A stretch of DNA of 50,105 bases, from positions 1 through 50,105 of the forward strand of contig NZ_QPNC01000014.1 of the NCBI RefSeq assembly GCF_003386285.1. Direction: 5' to 3'. The notes beneath the pieces are model-generated. The model had not been told where the DNA came from. It did no database searches and was given only the letters and a program-made list of their open reading frames with translations. This document shows positions 7,651 to 17,378 of this stretch, piece by piece. A program made the position numbers and the translations under genes. Every line of letters starts with the position of its first letter. The first letter of the stretch is position 1. This stretch comes from Nocardiopsis sp. FIRDI 009 (GTDB lineage: Bacteria > Actinomycetota > Actinomycetes > Streptosporangiales > Streptosporangiaceae).

Positions 7651-9300
7651 GTGAGTACGCCAGGATCTCCCCCTGACCGCGGCCGGAAGCGGCCGAGCGG
7701 CACACCGGTCGACGCGCCCCGGGACCCCTCCCACGGGCCTCGGCCGCTCTACCCGACCGGAGGGATCGCCGCCGCCACCGCCGCGGGCATCGGCCTCGCC
7801 GTGATCGTCACGCTGACCATCGTCGGGTGGGTGGCCGCGCCGCACTCGCCCTTCGGTGAGGAGGTCGTCGAGCTCCTCCAGGGGGCCGTGTTGGCGTGGT
7901 TGGTGAGCCACCACGTGTCCTTCACGATCGAGGACGGACAGTTCGGGCTGCTGCCGATCGGGCTCGTCCTCATCCCCGCCCTGCTTCTGTACCGGTCAGG
8001 CCGGTGGTTGGCGCGTAGCTGCGAGATCGGTCGGCTGCGGCACGTCTACCGGGCGGCGTTGGCGATCGCCAGCCCCTACGCAGCGATCGCGGGCACGCTC
8101 GCGCTGCTGGCGCGCACCGACGTCATGGAGCCCAGCATGCCGCGTGCGCTGCTGATGGGCTTCGTCATCGCCTTCCTGTCCGGCGGGCTGGGAGCGCTGC
8201 GCCAGATGATGCGGGACCGTGGCGTGGCGGTAGGCGCGCTGCTGGGCCTCATGCCGGGGCGTGCGCGCTCGCTGCTCGTGGGGATGGGGGCCGCCACCGG
8301 CTCCCTGCTGCTGGGCGGTCTGCTGCTGTTCCTCGCCGCGTTGGCGGTGAACCTGCCCGAGGCGATCGACGCGACCCGTGCGCTCGCGCCCGGGATGGTC
8401 GGGGGGACGCTGCTCCTGCTCGTGCAGCTCGCCTACCTGCCCAACGCGGTCGTGTTCGCGGTCTGCTACGCGCTCGGACCGGGGTTCACGATGGGGGAGG
8501 CGACCATCGTGGCGCCCACGGGGGTGTCCGTCGGGGCGCTGCCGCTGTTCCCCATGCTGGCGGCCCTGCCCGCGAACGGCGCAGCGCCCGTGGTGTCGCT
8601 CGTGGCGCTGGCCGTCCCCTTCGTGGCGGGCGCGGTCGGCGGTGTGCTGACCCAGCGCAGCGCGCCGGACGTGGTCAGCGAGGCGGCTCCGCTGTGGGGG
8701 TTCGTGTGCGGGGTGACCACGGGGATGGTCTGCGCGGCCCTGGGCGAGTTGGCGGGCGGTTCCCTGGGGGCGGAGCGGCTGACCGACATCGGTCCCTCGT
8801 CGTGGCAGGTGGGCCTGGTCGCGGCCCTGGAGGTCGGGGTGGCCGCGGCGATCGCGGCCTGGATCTCCAACTGGTGGTACACGCGCAGGATGCGTCTGGC
8901 CGTCGCGGCGGCGGCCGAGGCTCCGGTGAAGGAGGAGCCGGAAGAGAAGACCGGGGCGGAGCCGGTCGAGTCCGTGCCGGTCGGGGCGGGCCTGGCGACG
9001 GTGACGCCGCTGCGCCCGCGTGAGGAGGAGGCGGACGACGGGACAGCGGCCGAGGAGCGGGAGCCGTCCGAGGCCGAGCGCTTCACCGAACGCCAGCGCG
9101 CGCGGGACAGGGCCAGGGAGGCGAAGAAGGCGGAGCGCGCCGCGCGCCGGGAGGCCCGCGCGGAACTGCGAGCCCAGCGCAGGGAGGAGCGGCGGGCCCT
9201 GAGGGCGCGCAGACGCCGGAGCCGACGCGGGGGCGGGGAGTCCGAGGAGATGTACGGGATCAGCTACGAGGCCGACCCCGAAGAGATCGACGTCCCCTGA
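7651..9300 (+). CDS. DUF6350 polytopic membrane protein (PerM-like)
   Basis: The protein is about 549 residues, with a cytoplasmic N-terminus, roughly nine to ten hydrophobic helices (residues about 35-415) and a long charged C-terminus rich in Glu, Arg and Ala. That tail probably forms a coiled coil and ends DPEEIDVP. Gene position after sucCD and topology match the DUF6350/PerM family, whose mycobacterial member (Rv0955) is needed for cell division and chronic infection. That function is family knowledge, not shown here. GTG at 7651 or GTG at 7630 could be the start; neither has a clear ribosome site. A perfect hairpin at 9308-9335 separates it from the convergent mfd. The purN-purH pair that I recall following this gene in relatives is absent. 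Confidence 0.8.
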   Translation: MSTPGSPPDRGRKRPSGTPVDAPRDPSHGPRPLYPTGGIAAATAAGIGLAVIVTLTIVGWVAAPHSPFGEEVVELLQGAVLAWLVSHHVSFTIEDGQFGLLPIGLVLIPALLLYRSGRWLARSCEIGRLRHVYRAALAIASPYAAIAGTLALLARTDVMEPSMPRALLMGFVIAFLSGGLGALRQMMRDRGVAVGALLGLMPGRARSLLVGMGAATGSLLLGGLLLFLAALAVNLPEAIDATRALAPGMVGGTLLLLVQLAYLPNAVVFAVCYALGPGFTMGEATIVAPTGVSVGALPLFPMLAALPANGAAPVVSLVALAVPFVAGAVGGVLTQRSAPDVVSEAAPLWGFVCGVTTGMVCAALGELAGGSLGAERLTDIGPSSWQVGLVAALEVGVAAAIAAWISNWWYTRRMRLAVAAAAEAPVKEEPEEKTGAEPVESVPVGAGLATVTPLRPREEEADDGTAAEEREPSEAERFTERQRARDRAREAKKAERAARREARAELRAQRREERRALRARRRRSRRGGGESEEMYGISYEADPEEIDVP

Positions 9301-9307
9301 GACGCGA

Positions 9308-9335
9308 CCGGCCCCGCCGCGTGCGGCGGGGCCGG
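9308..9335. terminator. Bidirectional terminator between the DUF6350 gene and mfd
   Basis: CCGGCCCCGCCGC and GCGGCGGGGCCGG form a perfect 13-bp stem with almost no loop. It lies 8 bp after one stop and 6 bp from the other, so it can serve both convergent genes. Confidence 0.85.
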
Positions 9336-9340
9336 GGAGG

Positions 9341-12300
9341 TCAGCCCCTGGCGGCGGTCCTCTTCTCCGGCTCGAAGATCGCGTTCACCAGCTCGGTGCA
9401 CCACGCCAGCAGCTCCAGGTCGCGCAGCGGCTTGCCGCCGATCCCGCCCGCCTTGGGCACCGGGACGAGGAGCGTCTTCGTCGCCTCCTTGTGCACCGAC
9501 TTGGGGTACATCCGGCGCAGCCGCAACTCCTGCGACTCACGCAGCTCCACGGGGGCGAACCGGATCTGGTTGCCCTGCATGACCACGTCGGACAGGCCCG
9601 CCGACTTGGCCAGCACCCGGAACCGGGCCACCGCCATGAGGTTGTCCACCGGTTCGGGCGGGGCGCCGTACCGGTCGGTGAGCTCCTCGTAGGCGGCGAG
9701 GATGTCCTCCTCGCTGGTGACGCTGGCGATGCGCTTGTACGACTGCAGGCGCAGCCGTTCCCCCGGCACGTAGTCGTGCGGGATGTGCGCGTTGATGGGC
9801 AGCTCGACCCTGGTCTCGACCTCCTCGGCGGCGTCCTGGTCGCCCTTGAGCTCGGCCACCGCCTCACCGACCATGCGCACGTACAGGTCGAAGCCGACCC
9901 CGGCGATGGTTCCGGACTGCTCGGCGCCCAGGATGTTGCCCGCGCCGCGGATCTCCAGGTCCTTCATCGCCACGTACATGCCCGCACCGGTCTCGGTGTG
10001 CTGGGCGACCGTGGCCAGGCGTTCGTAGGCGGTCTCGGTGAGCGGCCGCTCCGGCGGGTACAGGAAGTAGGCGTAGGCGCGTTCCCGGCCCCGCCCGACC
10101 CGGCCGCGCAGCTGGTGCAGCTGGGACAGGCCGTAGGTGTCGGCGCGGTCGATGATGAGGGTGTTGGCGTTGGGCACGTCCAGACCGGACTCGACGATGG
10201 TCGTGCAGACCAGGACGTCGAAGTTCTTCTCCCAGAAGTCGACCATCACCTTCTCGAGCTGCTGCTCGTTCATCTGGCCGTGCGCGTAGGCCACCCGGGC
10301 CTCGGGCACCAGACGCTGGATGGACGCCGCCACCTTGTCGATCGAGGCCACGCGGTTGTGCACGAAGAACACCTGTCCCTCACGCATCAGCTCGCGGCGG
10401 ATCGCGGCGGTGATCTGCTTGTCCTCGTAGGGGCCGACGAAGGTGAGCACCGGGTGGCGCTCCTCCGGCGGGGTGAGGATGGTGGTCATCTCCCGGATGC
10501 CGGTCAGACCCATCTCCAGGGTGCGCGGGATGGGGGTGGCGGACATGGCGAGCACGTCGACCTGGGTGCGCAGCCGCTTGAGCGACTCCTTGTGCTCGAC
10601 GCCGAAGCGCTGCTCCTCGTCGATGATGACCAGGCCCAGGTCCTTGAACCGGGTCTCGGCGGACAGTAGCCGGTGCGTGCCGATGACGACGTCCACCTCG
10701 CCGTTGCGCAGCCCCTCCCGGGTCAGCTCCACCTCGGCGTCGGTCTGGAACCGCGACATCGGCTTGACCGTGACCGGGAAGGAGGCGTACCGCTCGGTGA
10801 AGGTGGACAGGTGCTGCTGGACCAGCAGGGTGGTGGGCACCAGGACGGCGACCTGCTTGCCCTCCTGCACCGCCTTGAACGCGGCGCGCACGGCGACCTC
10901 GGTCTTGCCGTAACCGACGTCGCCGCAGATCAGCCGGTCCATCGGGACCGATCGCGACATGTCCTTCTTGACCTCGTCGATCGCGGCGAGCTGGTCGGGC
11001 GTCTCGACGTAGGGGAAGGCGTCCTCCAGCTCCCGCTGCCACGGGGTGTCCGGGCCGAACGCGTGGCCGGGGGAGGCCTGGCGGGCGGAGTACAGGCGGA
11101 TGAGGTCACCGGCGATCTCGCGGACGACCTTGCGGGCGCGGCTCTTGGCCTTGCTCCACTCGGCGCCGCCCATCTTGGACAGCGTCGGCGCCTCGCCACC
11201 GACGTAACGGGTGATCTCGCTCAGCTGCTCGGTGGGCACGAACAGGCGGTCACCGGGCTGGCCGCGCTTGGAGGGCGCGTACTCGATGAGCAGGTAGTCG
11301 CGGGTGGCGCCCTGGACCTGGCGGCTGACCATCTCCAGGTAGCGGCCCACACCGTGCTGTTCGTGCACGACGTAGTCGCCGGGTTTGAGCTGGAGCGGGT
11401 CGACCGTGCCCCGCCGCCGGCTCGGCATCCTGCGCATGTCGCGGGTGGAGGACTTCTGCCCGACCAGGTCGGTCTCGGTCAGGACGACGGTGCGCACCGA
11501 CCTGAGCAGGAACCCGTGGTCCACCAGGCCGGTGGTCACGGTGGCCACGGCCGGGGCCGGGGGTTCGGACAGCTCGGCGGTCAGGGTGGCGCCCAGCCCG
11601 GCGTCGCGCAGCATGGCCACGAGCCGCTCGGCGGGGCCGTGGCCCTGGGTGACCAGCACGACGCTCCAGTTGTCGTGCAGCCAGCCCTTGACGTCGGCCA
11701 GGGCGCGCTCGGTGTCGCCGCGGTAGGACTCGGCGGGGACCGCGCCCACGACGACGGCGTGGTCCTCCTCGGCGGCGCCCTCCCCGCCGGCCCCGAAGGG
11801 GGTCAGTCCCCACCAGGGCAGCCCCAGCTCGCTGGCGGTGGCGCGCAGGTCGGCGATGGACATGTAGGCCGACTCGCCCAGGTCGATGGGGGCCTCGCCG
11901 CCGGAGGCGGCGTTGATCCAGGAGGCGTCCAGGAACTCGGCGCTGGTCGCCTCCAGCTCCAGGGCGCGGGTACGGATGCGTTCGGGGTCGCAGCCGACCA
12001 CGAGGGCGCCCTCGGGCAGGTAGTGGAAGAACGGCTCCATGCGGTCGGCGAGGACGGGCGCGAACGCCTCCATGCCCTCGACGGTGACGCCGTCGGCGAT
12101 CTTGGTGAGGATCTCGGCCAGGGAGGGGTGTTCGTCGGCCAGGGCACGGGCGCGTCCGCGGACGGCGTCGGTGAGCAGCAGTTCCCGGCACGGCGGGGCG
12201 AACAGGCCCGAGGCGGCGTCGGCGCCCCGGCCGTCCGCGCCCTCGTGCGGCTGGATGGAGCGCTGGTCGGCGACCTGGAAGTAGCGGATGTCCTCGACGG

Positions 12301-12937
12301 TGTCGCCCCAGAACTCCAGGCGCAGCGGGTGCTCCTCGGTGGGCGGGAAGACGTCCAGGATGCCGCCGCGCACCGCCATGTCACCGCGTTTCTCGACCAG
12401 GTCGACGCGCGCGTAGCCGGTCATGGCCAGGGCCTCGACCACGTCCTCCAGGGGCACCTCGTCGCCCGGGCGGACGCGCACCGGCTCCAGGTCGCCCAGG
12501 CCGCCGACGAGCGGTTGCAGGACGCTGCGCACCGGGGCCACGACCACGCGCAGTGGGGCGGTCAGGGGGTCGGAGGGGTCGGGGTGGGCGAGGCGGCGCA
12601 GGACGGCCAGGCGCTGGCCGACGGTGTCCGACCGAGGGGACAGCCGTTCGTGGGGAAGGGTCTCCCAGGCGGGGAAGTGCGCCACCGTGTCGGCGGGCAG
12701 CAGGGAGCCCAGGGCGTCGGTGAGGTCGGTGGCCTCCCGCTCGGTGGCGGTGATCGCCAGGACCGGCCGGGCGGCGCCCACGGGCGCGTCGGCGGCCAGC
12801 GCGCCCACCATGAAGGGGCGCAGCGCCGTCGGGGCGATGAGGTCGGTATGGGGATCGCGGCCGCCGCGGGCGGCCTCGATCGCGCTGTGCAGTGCCGGGT
12901 CCTTGCAGACGTCGGCGAGAAGTCCAATGAGGCTCAT
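9341..12937 (-). CDS. mfd: Transcription-repair coupling factor
   Basis: Mfd pushes stalled RNA polymerase off DNA damage and recruits UvrA for excision repair. The 1198-residue protein shows the full family layout. A UvrB-like N-terminal module comes first. The RNA-polymerase-interacting CarD-like domain follows ([17 protein letters not shown], just before residue 550). Next is a RecG-like translocase with Walker A GDVGYGKT (about 672-679) and DEEQ box (773-776), plus helicase motifs [12 protein letters not shown] and RGRVGRG. The C-terminal regulatory domain ends in [19 protein letters not shown]. The ATG at 12937 ([13 protein letters not shown]) gives the standard N-terminus. Next to mazG and eno it follows the usual actinobacterial order. 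All large plus-strand frames inside it are shadows. Confidence 0.97.
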   Translation of the reverse strand: MSLIGLLADVCKDPALHSAIEAARGGRDPHTDLIAPTALRPFMVGALAADAPVGAARPVLAITATEREATDLTDALGSLLPADTVAHFPAWETLPHERLSPRSDTVGQRLAVLRRLAHPDPSDPLTAPLRVVVAPVRSVLQPLVGGLGDLEPVRVRPGDEVPLEDVVEALAMTGYARVDLVEKRGDMAVRGGILDVFPPTEEHPLRLEFWGDTVEDIRYFQVADQRSIQPHEGADGRGADAASGLFAPPCRELLLTDAVRGRARALADEHPSLAEILTKIADGVTVEGMEAFAPVLADRMEPFFHYLPEGALVVGCDPERIRTRALELEATSAEFLDASWINAASGGEAPIDLGESAYMSIADLRATASELGLPWWGLTPFGAGGEGAAEEDHAVVVGAVPAESYRGDTERALADVKGWLHDNWSVVLVTQGHGPAERLVAMLRDAGLGATLTAELSEPPAPAVATVTTGLVDHGFLLRSVRTVVLTETDLVGQKSSTRDMRRMPSRRRGTVDPLQLKPGDYVVHEQHGVGRYLEMVSRQVQGATRDYLLIEYAPSKRGQPGDRLFVPTEQLSEITRYVGGEAPTLSKMGGAEWSKAKSRARKVVREIAGDLIRLYSARQASPGHAFGPDTPWQRELEDAFPYVETPDQLAAIDEVKKDMSRSVPMDRLICGDVGYGKTEVAVRAAFKAVQEGKQVAVLVPTTLLVQQHLSTFTERYASFPVTVKPMSRFQTDAEVELTREGLRNGEVDVVIGTHRLLSAETRFKDLGLVIIDEEQRFGVEHKESLKRLRTQVDVLAMSATPIPRTLEMGLTGIREMTTILTPPEERHPVLTFVGPYEDKQITAAIRRELMREGQVFFVHNRVASIDKVAASIQRLVPEARVAYAHGQMNEQQLEKVMVDFWEKNFDVLVCTTIVESGLDVPNANTLIIDRADTYGLSQLHQLRGRVGRGRERAYAYFLYPPERPLTETAYERLATVAQHTETGAGMYVAMKDLEIRGAGNILGAEQSGTIAGVGFDLYVRMVGEAVAELKGDQDAAEEVETRVELPINAHIPHDYVPGERLRLQSYKRIASVTSEEDILAAYEELTDRYGAPPEPVDNLMAVARFRVLAKSAGLSDVVMQGNQIRFAPVELRESQELRLRRMYPKSVHKEATKTLLVPVPKAGGIGGKPLRDLELLAWCTELVNAIFEPEKRTAARG

Positions 12938-13251
12938 AGCACCAGGAGCGAGAGATGGGAGTGGTCCGGATCAGGCGATGGTCGCGGCCTGCACGGTGGA
13001 GGGCGGCAGTGTCGTGGACGGCAGCCCGGTCTCCATCAGCCTAGCGACTCCGTCGGCTTCGCGCGGTCGGCTGTGGACGGCGGCGCGGGACACACGTCCT
13101 CGGGGCCGCTCCGGGCCAGCGAGACGGTACACAGGGAGTCAAACCCGCGTTGACCTGCTCCTATTCCGGGTCGTGTGGATCAGCGCCGAGGCCGTGACCG
13201 GGGCGGGCATACGCTGGACGCGACGCGGACCGCGAACAGGAGAGGGAGCGT
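12938..13251. promoter_or_regulatory. Divergent promoter region between mfd and the sulfurylase-like/cysC fusion
   Basis: This 314-bp gap has no credible ORF and must contain promoters for both flanking genes. TTGACC at 13150-13155 is a plausible plus-strand -35, but the sequence 17-19 bp downstream (TGTGGA) is a poor -10. TACGCT near 13211 is another -10 candidate. AGGAGAGGGAG just before 13252 is a good ribosome site. I see no strong operator. Confidence 0.4.
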
Positions 13252-14811
13252 GTGGTGAGTGCCAACGGGTGGGGACGCACGCCGGTCGGGGAATCCGACC
13301 GGCCGGAGGCACGGGTGTTGACCCCGGCCCAGGACGAGCTCGCGCACCTGGAGCTGATCCTCAACGGCGCCTGTCCGCTGCCCGGTTTCATGACCAGGGA
13401 GCAGGCCGCGTCGGTGGAGCGCGACGGGCGGCTGCCCGGCGGCGGCGCCTGGCCGGTTCCGGTCACCCTGACGGTTCCCGAGCACCTGGCCGACGCGGAA
13501 CGGCTGGTCCTGGCCGACCCGGAGGGCTTCCCCCTGGCCGAGCTGACGGTGACCGAGCGCTGGGAGGGGCGGGCCGGGCGCAGGCACGTGGCCGGCGACG
13601 TGGCCCTGACCAACCCGCCCATGGGCGGTGTGCTGCGCAAACTGCGCGTCCCCCCGGCGGAGGTGCGGGGCCAGCGCGAACTCGGCCCCGACCACCCGCT
13701 CCTGGCCGTGGTCACCGACCGCCCGCTGCACCACCGCGCCCTCCACCAGATCCGTGACCGGGCCGAGGCGCTGGGCCACGCCGACGTGCTGGTGATCGTC
13801 GACGCCCCGCTGGAGGACGAGGGGCTGGCCCCGGCCGTCCTCGCGGCCGAGCCGCTGCTGTCGGCGCATGCGCGGTTCGTCGTGTGCACGCTGCCGCGTT
13901 CGGCCGCGCGTTCGGAGGGGCCCCTCGGCGGGCGCTGGGGCGCCCGGGACGTGGCCTTGGCCGGGCACGTGGCCGCCGCCTACGGCGCCACGCACATGAT
14001 GGTGGAGGCGGGCCCCGCAGGCGTCGACACGGCGGGCGCCGCGGCCCTGGAGCCGCCGGTCACGCTGGTGGTCCCGGAGCCGTGGAGCTACGACACGGTC
14101 GGCGCGGTGTGGCGCCCCTCGGCGGAGGTCCCCGAGGAGGCGCGCCGTGCCGAACCCGACGACGCCGAGGTCGCGGCGGAGCTGGCGCACGGCCGGGAAC
14201 TGCCCGTCTGGTTCACCCCGGCCCGGGTGGGCGCGGAACTGGCCCGGCTGCGTCCGGCGCGGACCCGGCGGGGGCTGACCCTGCTGTTCACCGGTCTGTC
14301 CGGGTCGGGCAAGTCGACGATCGCGCAGCGGGTGCGGGAGGGCATCAACCGCGCGGGCCGTACGGTGACGCTCCTCGACGGCGACGTGGTCCGGCTCATG
14401 CTGTCCAAGGGGTTGACCTTCTCGCGTGAGGACCGCGAGATGAACGTCCGCCGGATCGGTTACGTCGCCTCGGAGATCACCCGGCACGGCGGGGTCGCCG
14501 TCTGCGCCCCGATCGCCCCCTACGCGCGGAGCCGGGCCGAGGTGCGCGCGATGGTGGAGGAGTACGGCGACTTCTTCCTCGTCCACGTGGCCACCCCGCT
14601 GGAGGTGTGCGAGGCGCGGGACCGCAAGGGTCTGTACGCCAAGGCGCGGGCGGGGGAGATCCCCGAGTTCACCGGGGTCTCGGACCCCTATGAGGAGCCG
14701 ACCGACGCCGACATGGTCATCGACACGGTGGACGAGGACCCCCACGAGTCGGCGGCGCGGGTGCTGGCCGCGCTGCGCGAGGGCGGATGGCTGCCGGACA
14801 GGGACGGGTAG
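13252..14811 (+). CDS. cysC: Adenylylsulfate kinase fused to a degenerate ATP-sulfurylase-like domain
   Basis: The 519-residue protein has two parts. Residues about 340-515 are an APS kinase with Walker A GLSGSGKST (348-356), LLDGDVVR, FSREDREMNVRRIGYVA and the CAPIAPYARSRAEVR lid; it makes PAPS from APS. Residues about 20-330 match the PUA-like and catalytic domains of ATP sulfurylase, but key motifs are altered. The family QTRNPxHRAH is TDRPLHHRALH here (155-165), and GRDHAG is EAGPAG (252-257). The N-terminal half is therefore probably not an active sulfurylase and may be structural or regulatory. GTG at 13252 or 13255 follows a good AGGAGAGGGAG. mazG begins 6 bp after the stop. No other sulfate-assimilation genes are nearby. 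Confidence 0.87.
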   Translation: MVSANGWGRTPVGESDRPEARVLTPAQDELAHLELILNGACPLPGFMTREQAASVERDGRLPGGGAWPVPVTLTVPEHLADAERLVLADPEGFPLAELTVTERWEGRAGRRHVAGDVALTNPPMGGVLRKLRVPPAEVRGQRELGPDHPLLAVVTDRPLHHRALHQIRDRAEALGHADVLVIVDAPLEDEGLAPAVLAAEPLLSAHARFVVCTLPRSAARSEGPLGGRWGARDVALAGHVAAAYGATHMMVEAGPAGVDTAGAAALEPPVTLVVPEPWSYDTVGAVWRPSAEVPEEARRAEPDDAEVAAELAHGRELPVWFTPARVGAELARLRPARTRRGLTLLFTGLSGSGKSTIAQRVREGINRAGRTVTLLDGDVVRLMLSKGLTFSREDREMNVRRIGYVASEITRHGGVAVCAPIAPYARSRAEVRAMVEEYGDFFLVHVATPLEVCEARDRKGLYAKARAGEIPEFTGVSDPYEEPTDADMVIDTVDEDPHESAARVLAALREGGWLPDRDG

Positions 14812-14817
14812 GAGACG

Positions 14818-15636
14818 GTGATGCACGAGATCCGTGACGGTGGCGGACAGCGGGAGACCCCCGGGGAGGCGCGCCCCCGGGATCCGCGCGCGGTCCCCGG
14901 GCACCGGCTGCCGCGCCTGGTCGAGGTGATGGCCACCCTGCGCAGGGAGTGCCCCTGGGACCGCGGCCAGACGCACGAGTCGCTGGCCAAGTACCTGATC
15001 CAGGAGGCCTACGAGACGCTGGAGATCATCGAGGAGGGCGACCCGTCCCTGCTGCCGGAGGAGCTGGGGGACGTCCTGCTCCAGGTGGTCTTCCACGCGG
15101 CGATCGCCGCCGAGCGCCCGGAGGAGGATCCGGCCCACTTCACCGTGGACGACGTCGCCGACGCCATCATCGACAAGATGACCCGACGCCACCCGCACGT
15201 GTTCGGCGGGGTGGAGGTGTCCGGCGCCGACGAGGTCAAGAGCAACTGGGAGGCGATCAAGGCCGCCGAGCGCAGGGAGAAGGCCAGGGCGCGGGGGCAC
15301 GACGGCGAGGGGTCGGTCCTGGACGGCGTGCCCTTCGCCCAGCCCGCGGTGCTGCTGGCGGAGGAGTTGCAGCGGCGGGCGGTGCGCAACGGCGTCCCGG
15401 CCGATCTGGTCGCCGACGACGGCGGTGCGGGCGGCGGGCTGTTCGCGGCGGTGGCGGCCGAGCGCGAGCGGGGCCGTGACGCCGAGGGCGACCTGCGGGC
15501 GGCGGCGCGACGGTTCGACGCCCGGGTGCGCGCGGCCGAGGCGCTGGCCCGGGCGGACGGTCGCGATCCCCGGGAGCTGTCCGAGGACGAGTGGCGGGGG
15601 TACTGGCGCCGGAGCGGGGATCCCCGCCAGGGGTAG
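14818..15636 (+). CDS. mazG: Nucleoside triphosphate pyrophosphohydrolase MazG
   Basis: MazG hydrolyses (d)NTPs to monophosphates and pyrophosphate, cleaning oxidised nucleotides and influencing ppGpp-linked stress. The 272-residue protein has the all-alpha NTP pyrophosphatase fold: RLVEVMATLRRECPWDRGQT (about 30-50), then EAYETLEIIEEGD and EELGDVLLQVVFHA. These Glu/Asp residues form the EExxE...ExxD Mg-binding set. MTRRHPHVFGG and NWEAIKA follow. The C-terminal 110 residues are variable, Ala/Arg/Glu-rich and longer than in E. coli MazG. GTG (14818) is followed at once by ATG (14821), either of which may start. The 6-bp spacing to cysC indicates one transcript. Confidence 0.92.
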   Translation: MMHEIRDGGGQRETPGEARPRDPRAVPGHRLPRLVEVMATLRRECPWDRGQTHESLAKYLIQEAYETLEIIEEGDPSLLPEELGDVLLQVVFHAAIAAERPEEDPAHFTVDDVADAIIDKMTRRHPHVFGGVEVSGADEVKSNWEAIKAAERREKARARGHDGEGSVLDGVPFAQPAVLLAEELQRRAVRNGVPADLVADDGGAGGGLFAAVAAERERGRDAEGDLRAAARRFDARVRAAEALARADGRDPRELSEDEWRGYWRRSGDPRQG

Positions 15637-15968
15637 GGCGTGTTCTCTTCGGGGCCGGGTCGTGCTTCGGCCCGCCCGTCGCCCTCCACCGCCCTCAACG
15701 GACGCCTGCGGCGCGACCCCCGCTCTCGCCGGGCGCTCGAAGAGGCCGGGGTTCTTCCCCTTCGGGGCGGCCGTTCCGGGGAACAGGCCGCTGAAGGCGG
15801 CCCGCCGTGTGTCGGGGTGTGTCCGCCGCACACATCGTGGCGCCGGGAAACGGTGTGAACGGGACTTGACTCCCATGTGACGCATGGCACACAGTGCTCC
15901 GGTATGGGCACACCCCCGGGCCCGGACCCCCGTCTCCCCGGGCCGGGGCGCCCGACGATGGGAGCGTC
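15637..15968. promoter_or_regulatory. Gap between mazG and atoE with hairpin and promoter candidates
   Basis: This 332-bp region has no credible ORF. A hairpin at 15767-15791 (GCGGCCGTTCC / GGAACaGGCCGC) may end the mazG transcript. TTGACT at 15866-15871 with CACAGT 18 bp later is a tolerable promoter for atoE. Between them lies TGTGA-CGCATG-GCACA (15876-15891), one mismatch from the CRP-type TGTGA-N6-TCACA, so the transporter could respond to cAMP or a related signal. That last point is inference. Confidence 0.4.
15767..15791 (+). terminator. Hairpin downstream of mazG
   Basis: GCGGCC-GTTCC pairs with GGAAC-a-GGCCGC with one bulged A and a GG loop. There is no T-tract, and it lies 130 bp beyond the mazG stop, so it is a possible rather than certain terminator. 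Confidence 0.45.
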
Positions 15969-17342
15969 ATGCGCCGGTTCGGAAACGTCCTCGCCGCGTT
16001 CAGCACCCGCTGGGTGCCGGACGCCTTCGTGTTCGCGATCCTCCTCTCCGTCCTCGTCTTCGGCCTGGCCCTGGGGCTGACCGACCGCACCCCGCTCGAA
16101 CTGGTCGGCGACTGGTACGACGGGTTCTGGAACCTCCTCCAGTTCGGTATGCAGATGACCCTGGTACTGGTCACCGGGTACGCGCTCGCCTCCTCGCCCC
16201 CGGCCGAACGGGCGATCCGCTGGGTGGCGGGCCGTACCCGCGGCCCGCTCTCGGCGGTCGCGGTCACCGCTGTGGGCGCCGCCCTGCTGGGCACGCTGCA
16301 CTGGGGACTGGGGCTCATCGCGGGCGCCCTGCTGGCGGTGGAGGTGGCGCGGTCCTGCCGGGAGCGCGGCATCCGGGTGCACTTCCCGCTGGTGGCGGCG
16401 GGCGGTTACGTCGGCCTCATGGTCTGGCACAGCGGCCTGTCCGGGTCGGCGCCGCTGCTGGTCAACACCCCGGGGCACTTCCTGGAGGAGCGGATCGGGC
16501 TGATCCCGCTCAGCGAGACCGTCCTCCAGCCGTTCAACCTGGTCTTCCTCGCGGCCATGCTGATCGGTGCGCCGCTGCTGCTGATGAGCATGCACCCGAG
16601 GGCGGAGGACAGCGAGGAGATCGAGGCCGACGACGGCGGCGCGCCCGGGGCCGGTGGCGCCGCCGACCGGGCGGGTGCGGGCGGCGGGGGCACCGCGACC
16701 GCGCTGCGCGAACTGTCCCCCGCGCAGCGCCTGATGCACAGCCGCCTGCCGGTCTACCTGGTGGTGGCCGTGGGGCTGGTGTACCTGGTGCCCGCGCTCG
16801 CCCGGGACGGGATCGTGGGCATGAACATCAACCTGCTCAACTTCACCTTCCTCATCGCGGGGCTCGGCCTGCACGGCACCCTGGCGGGCTACTCCGCGGC
16901 CGCCGCGGCGGGGGCGCGCAACGCCTCCGCGGTGATCATCCAGTTCCCCTTCTACGCCGGGATCATGGGCGTGATGGCCGGCTCCGGTCTGCTGGCGGTC
17001 GTCACCGAGTCCTTCGTCTCCTTCGCGACCCCCGCCAGCTACCCGTTCTGGGCGCTGACCAGCGCCGCCCTGGTCAACTTCGCGGTGCCCTCGGGAGGCG
17101 GCCAGTGGGCGGTGCAGGGTCCCGTGGTCATCGGAGCCACGGAGTCTCTGGGCATCGCCCCGGGCGTCGGCGTCATGGCGGTGGCGATGGGCGACCAGCT
17201 CACCAACGGCATCCAGCCGTTCTGGGCGCTGCCGCTGCTCGCCCTGACCCGGTTGCGCGCGGGCAGCGTCCTGGGCTACTCGGCGGTGGTGACGCTCTTC
17301 GGCTTCGTCGTCGCCTCGCTGTGCGTCACCTTCCTCACCTGA
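15969..17342 (+). CDS. atoE: Short-chain fatty acid transporter, AtoE family
   Basis: The 457-residue protein is almost wholly membrane-embedded (about 11-12 helices) and matches the AtoE/TIGR00366 family. These are proton-driven carriers for acetoacetate or short-chain fatty acids in the plasma membrane. Recognisable pieces are FSTRWVPDAFVFAILLSVLVF at the N-terminus, LGTLHWGLGLIAGA, MVWHSGLSGSAPLL, PSGGGQWAVQGPV and GDQLTNGIQPFWALPLL. A Glu/Gly-rich cytoplasmic loop of about 30 residues follows the middle helices. The ATG at 15969 gives the family start MRRFGNVLAAF after GGGAG; the longer reading from 15894 is rejected. It interrupts the usual mazG-eno order, and SEDS lies convergent 37 bp away. 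Substrate is by family only. Confidence 0.87.
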   Translation: MRRFGNVLAAFSTRWVPDAFVFAILLSVLVFGLALGLTDRTPLELVGDWYDGFWNLLQFGMQMTLVLVTGYALASSPPAERAIRWVAGRTRGPLSAVAVTAVGAALLGTLHWGLGLIAGALLAVEVARSCRERGIRVHFPLVAAGGYVGLMVWHSGLSGSAPLLVNTPGHFLEERIGLIPLSETVLQPFNLVFLAAMLIGAPLLLMSMHPRAEDSEEIEADDGGAPGAGGAADRAGAGGGGTATALRELSPAQRLMHSRLPVYLVVAVGLVYLVPALARDGIVGMNINLLNFTFLIAGLGLHGTLAGYSAAAAAGARNASAVIIQFPFYAGIMGVMAGSGLLAVVTESFVSFATPASYPFWALTSAALVNFAVPSGGGQWAVQGPVVIGATESLGIAPGVGVMAVAMGDQLTNGIQPFWALPLLALTRLRAGSVLGYSAVVTLFGFVVASLCVTFLT

Positions 17343-17354
17343 TCCGGGAGCGGC

Positions 17355-17377
17355 CCGCCGCCGGCGCGGAGCGGCGG
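17355..17377. terminator. Hairpin between convergent atoE and the SEDS gene
   Basis: CCGCCGC pairs with GCGGCGG across 9 nt in the 36-bp gap between two convergent stop codons. The stem is short; this is a probable shared terminator. Confidence 0.45.
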
Positions 17378-17378
17378 C

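Noticed and set aside
9491..13153. Long plus-strand open frames opposite mfd
   Set aside because: They are third-position GC shadows of mfd, with compositions rich in Gly, Val, His and Asp and no motifs.
13180..15885. A 901-codon minus-strand open frame opposite the cysC fusion and mazG
   Set aside because: It has no family-like sequence, is Arg/Gly/His-rich in the manner of GC-biased antisense frames, and opposes two well-supported genes.
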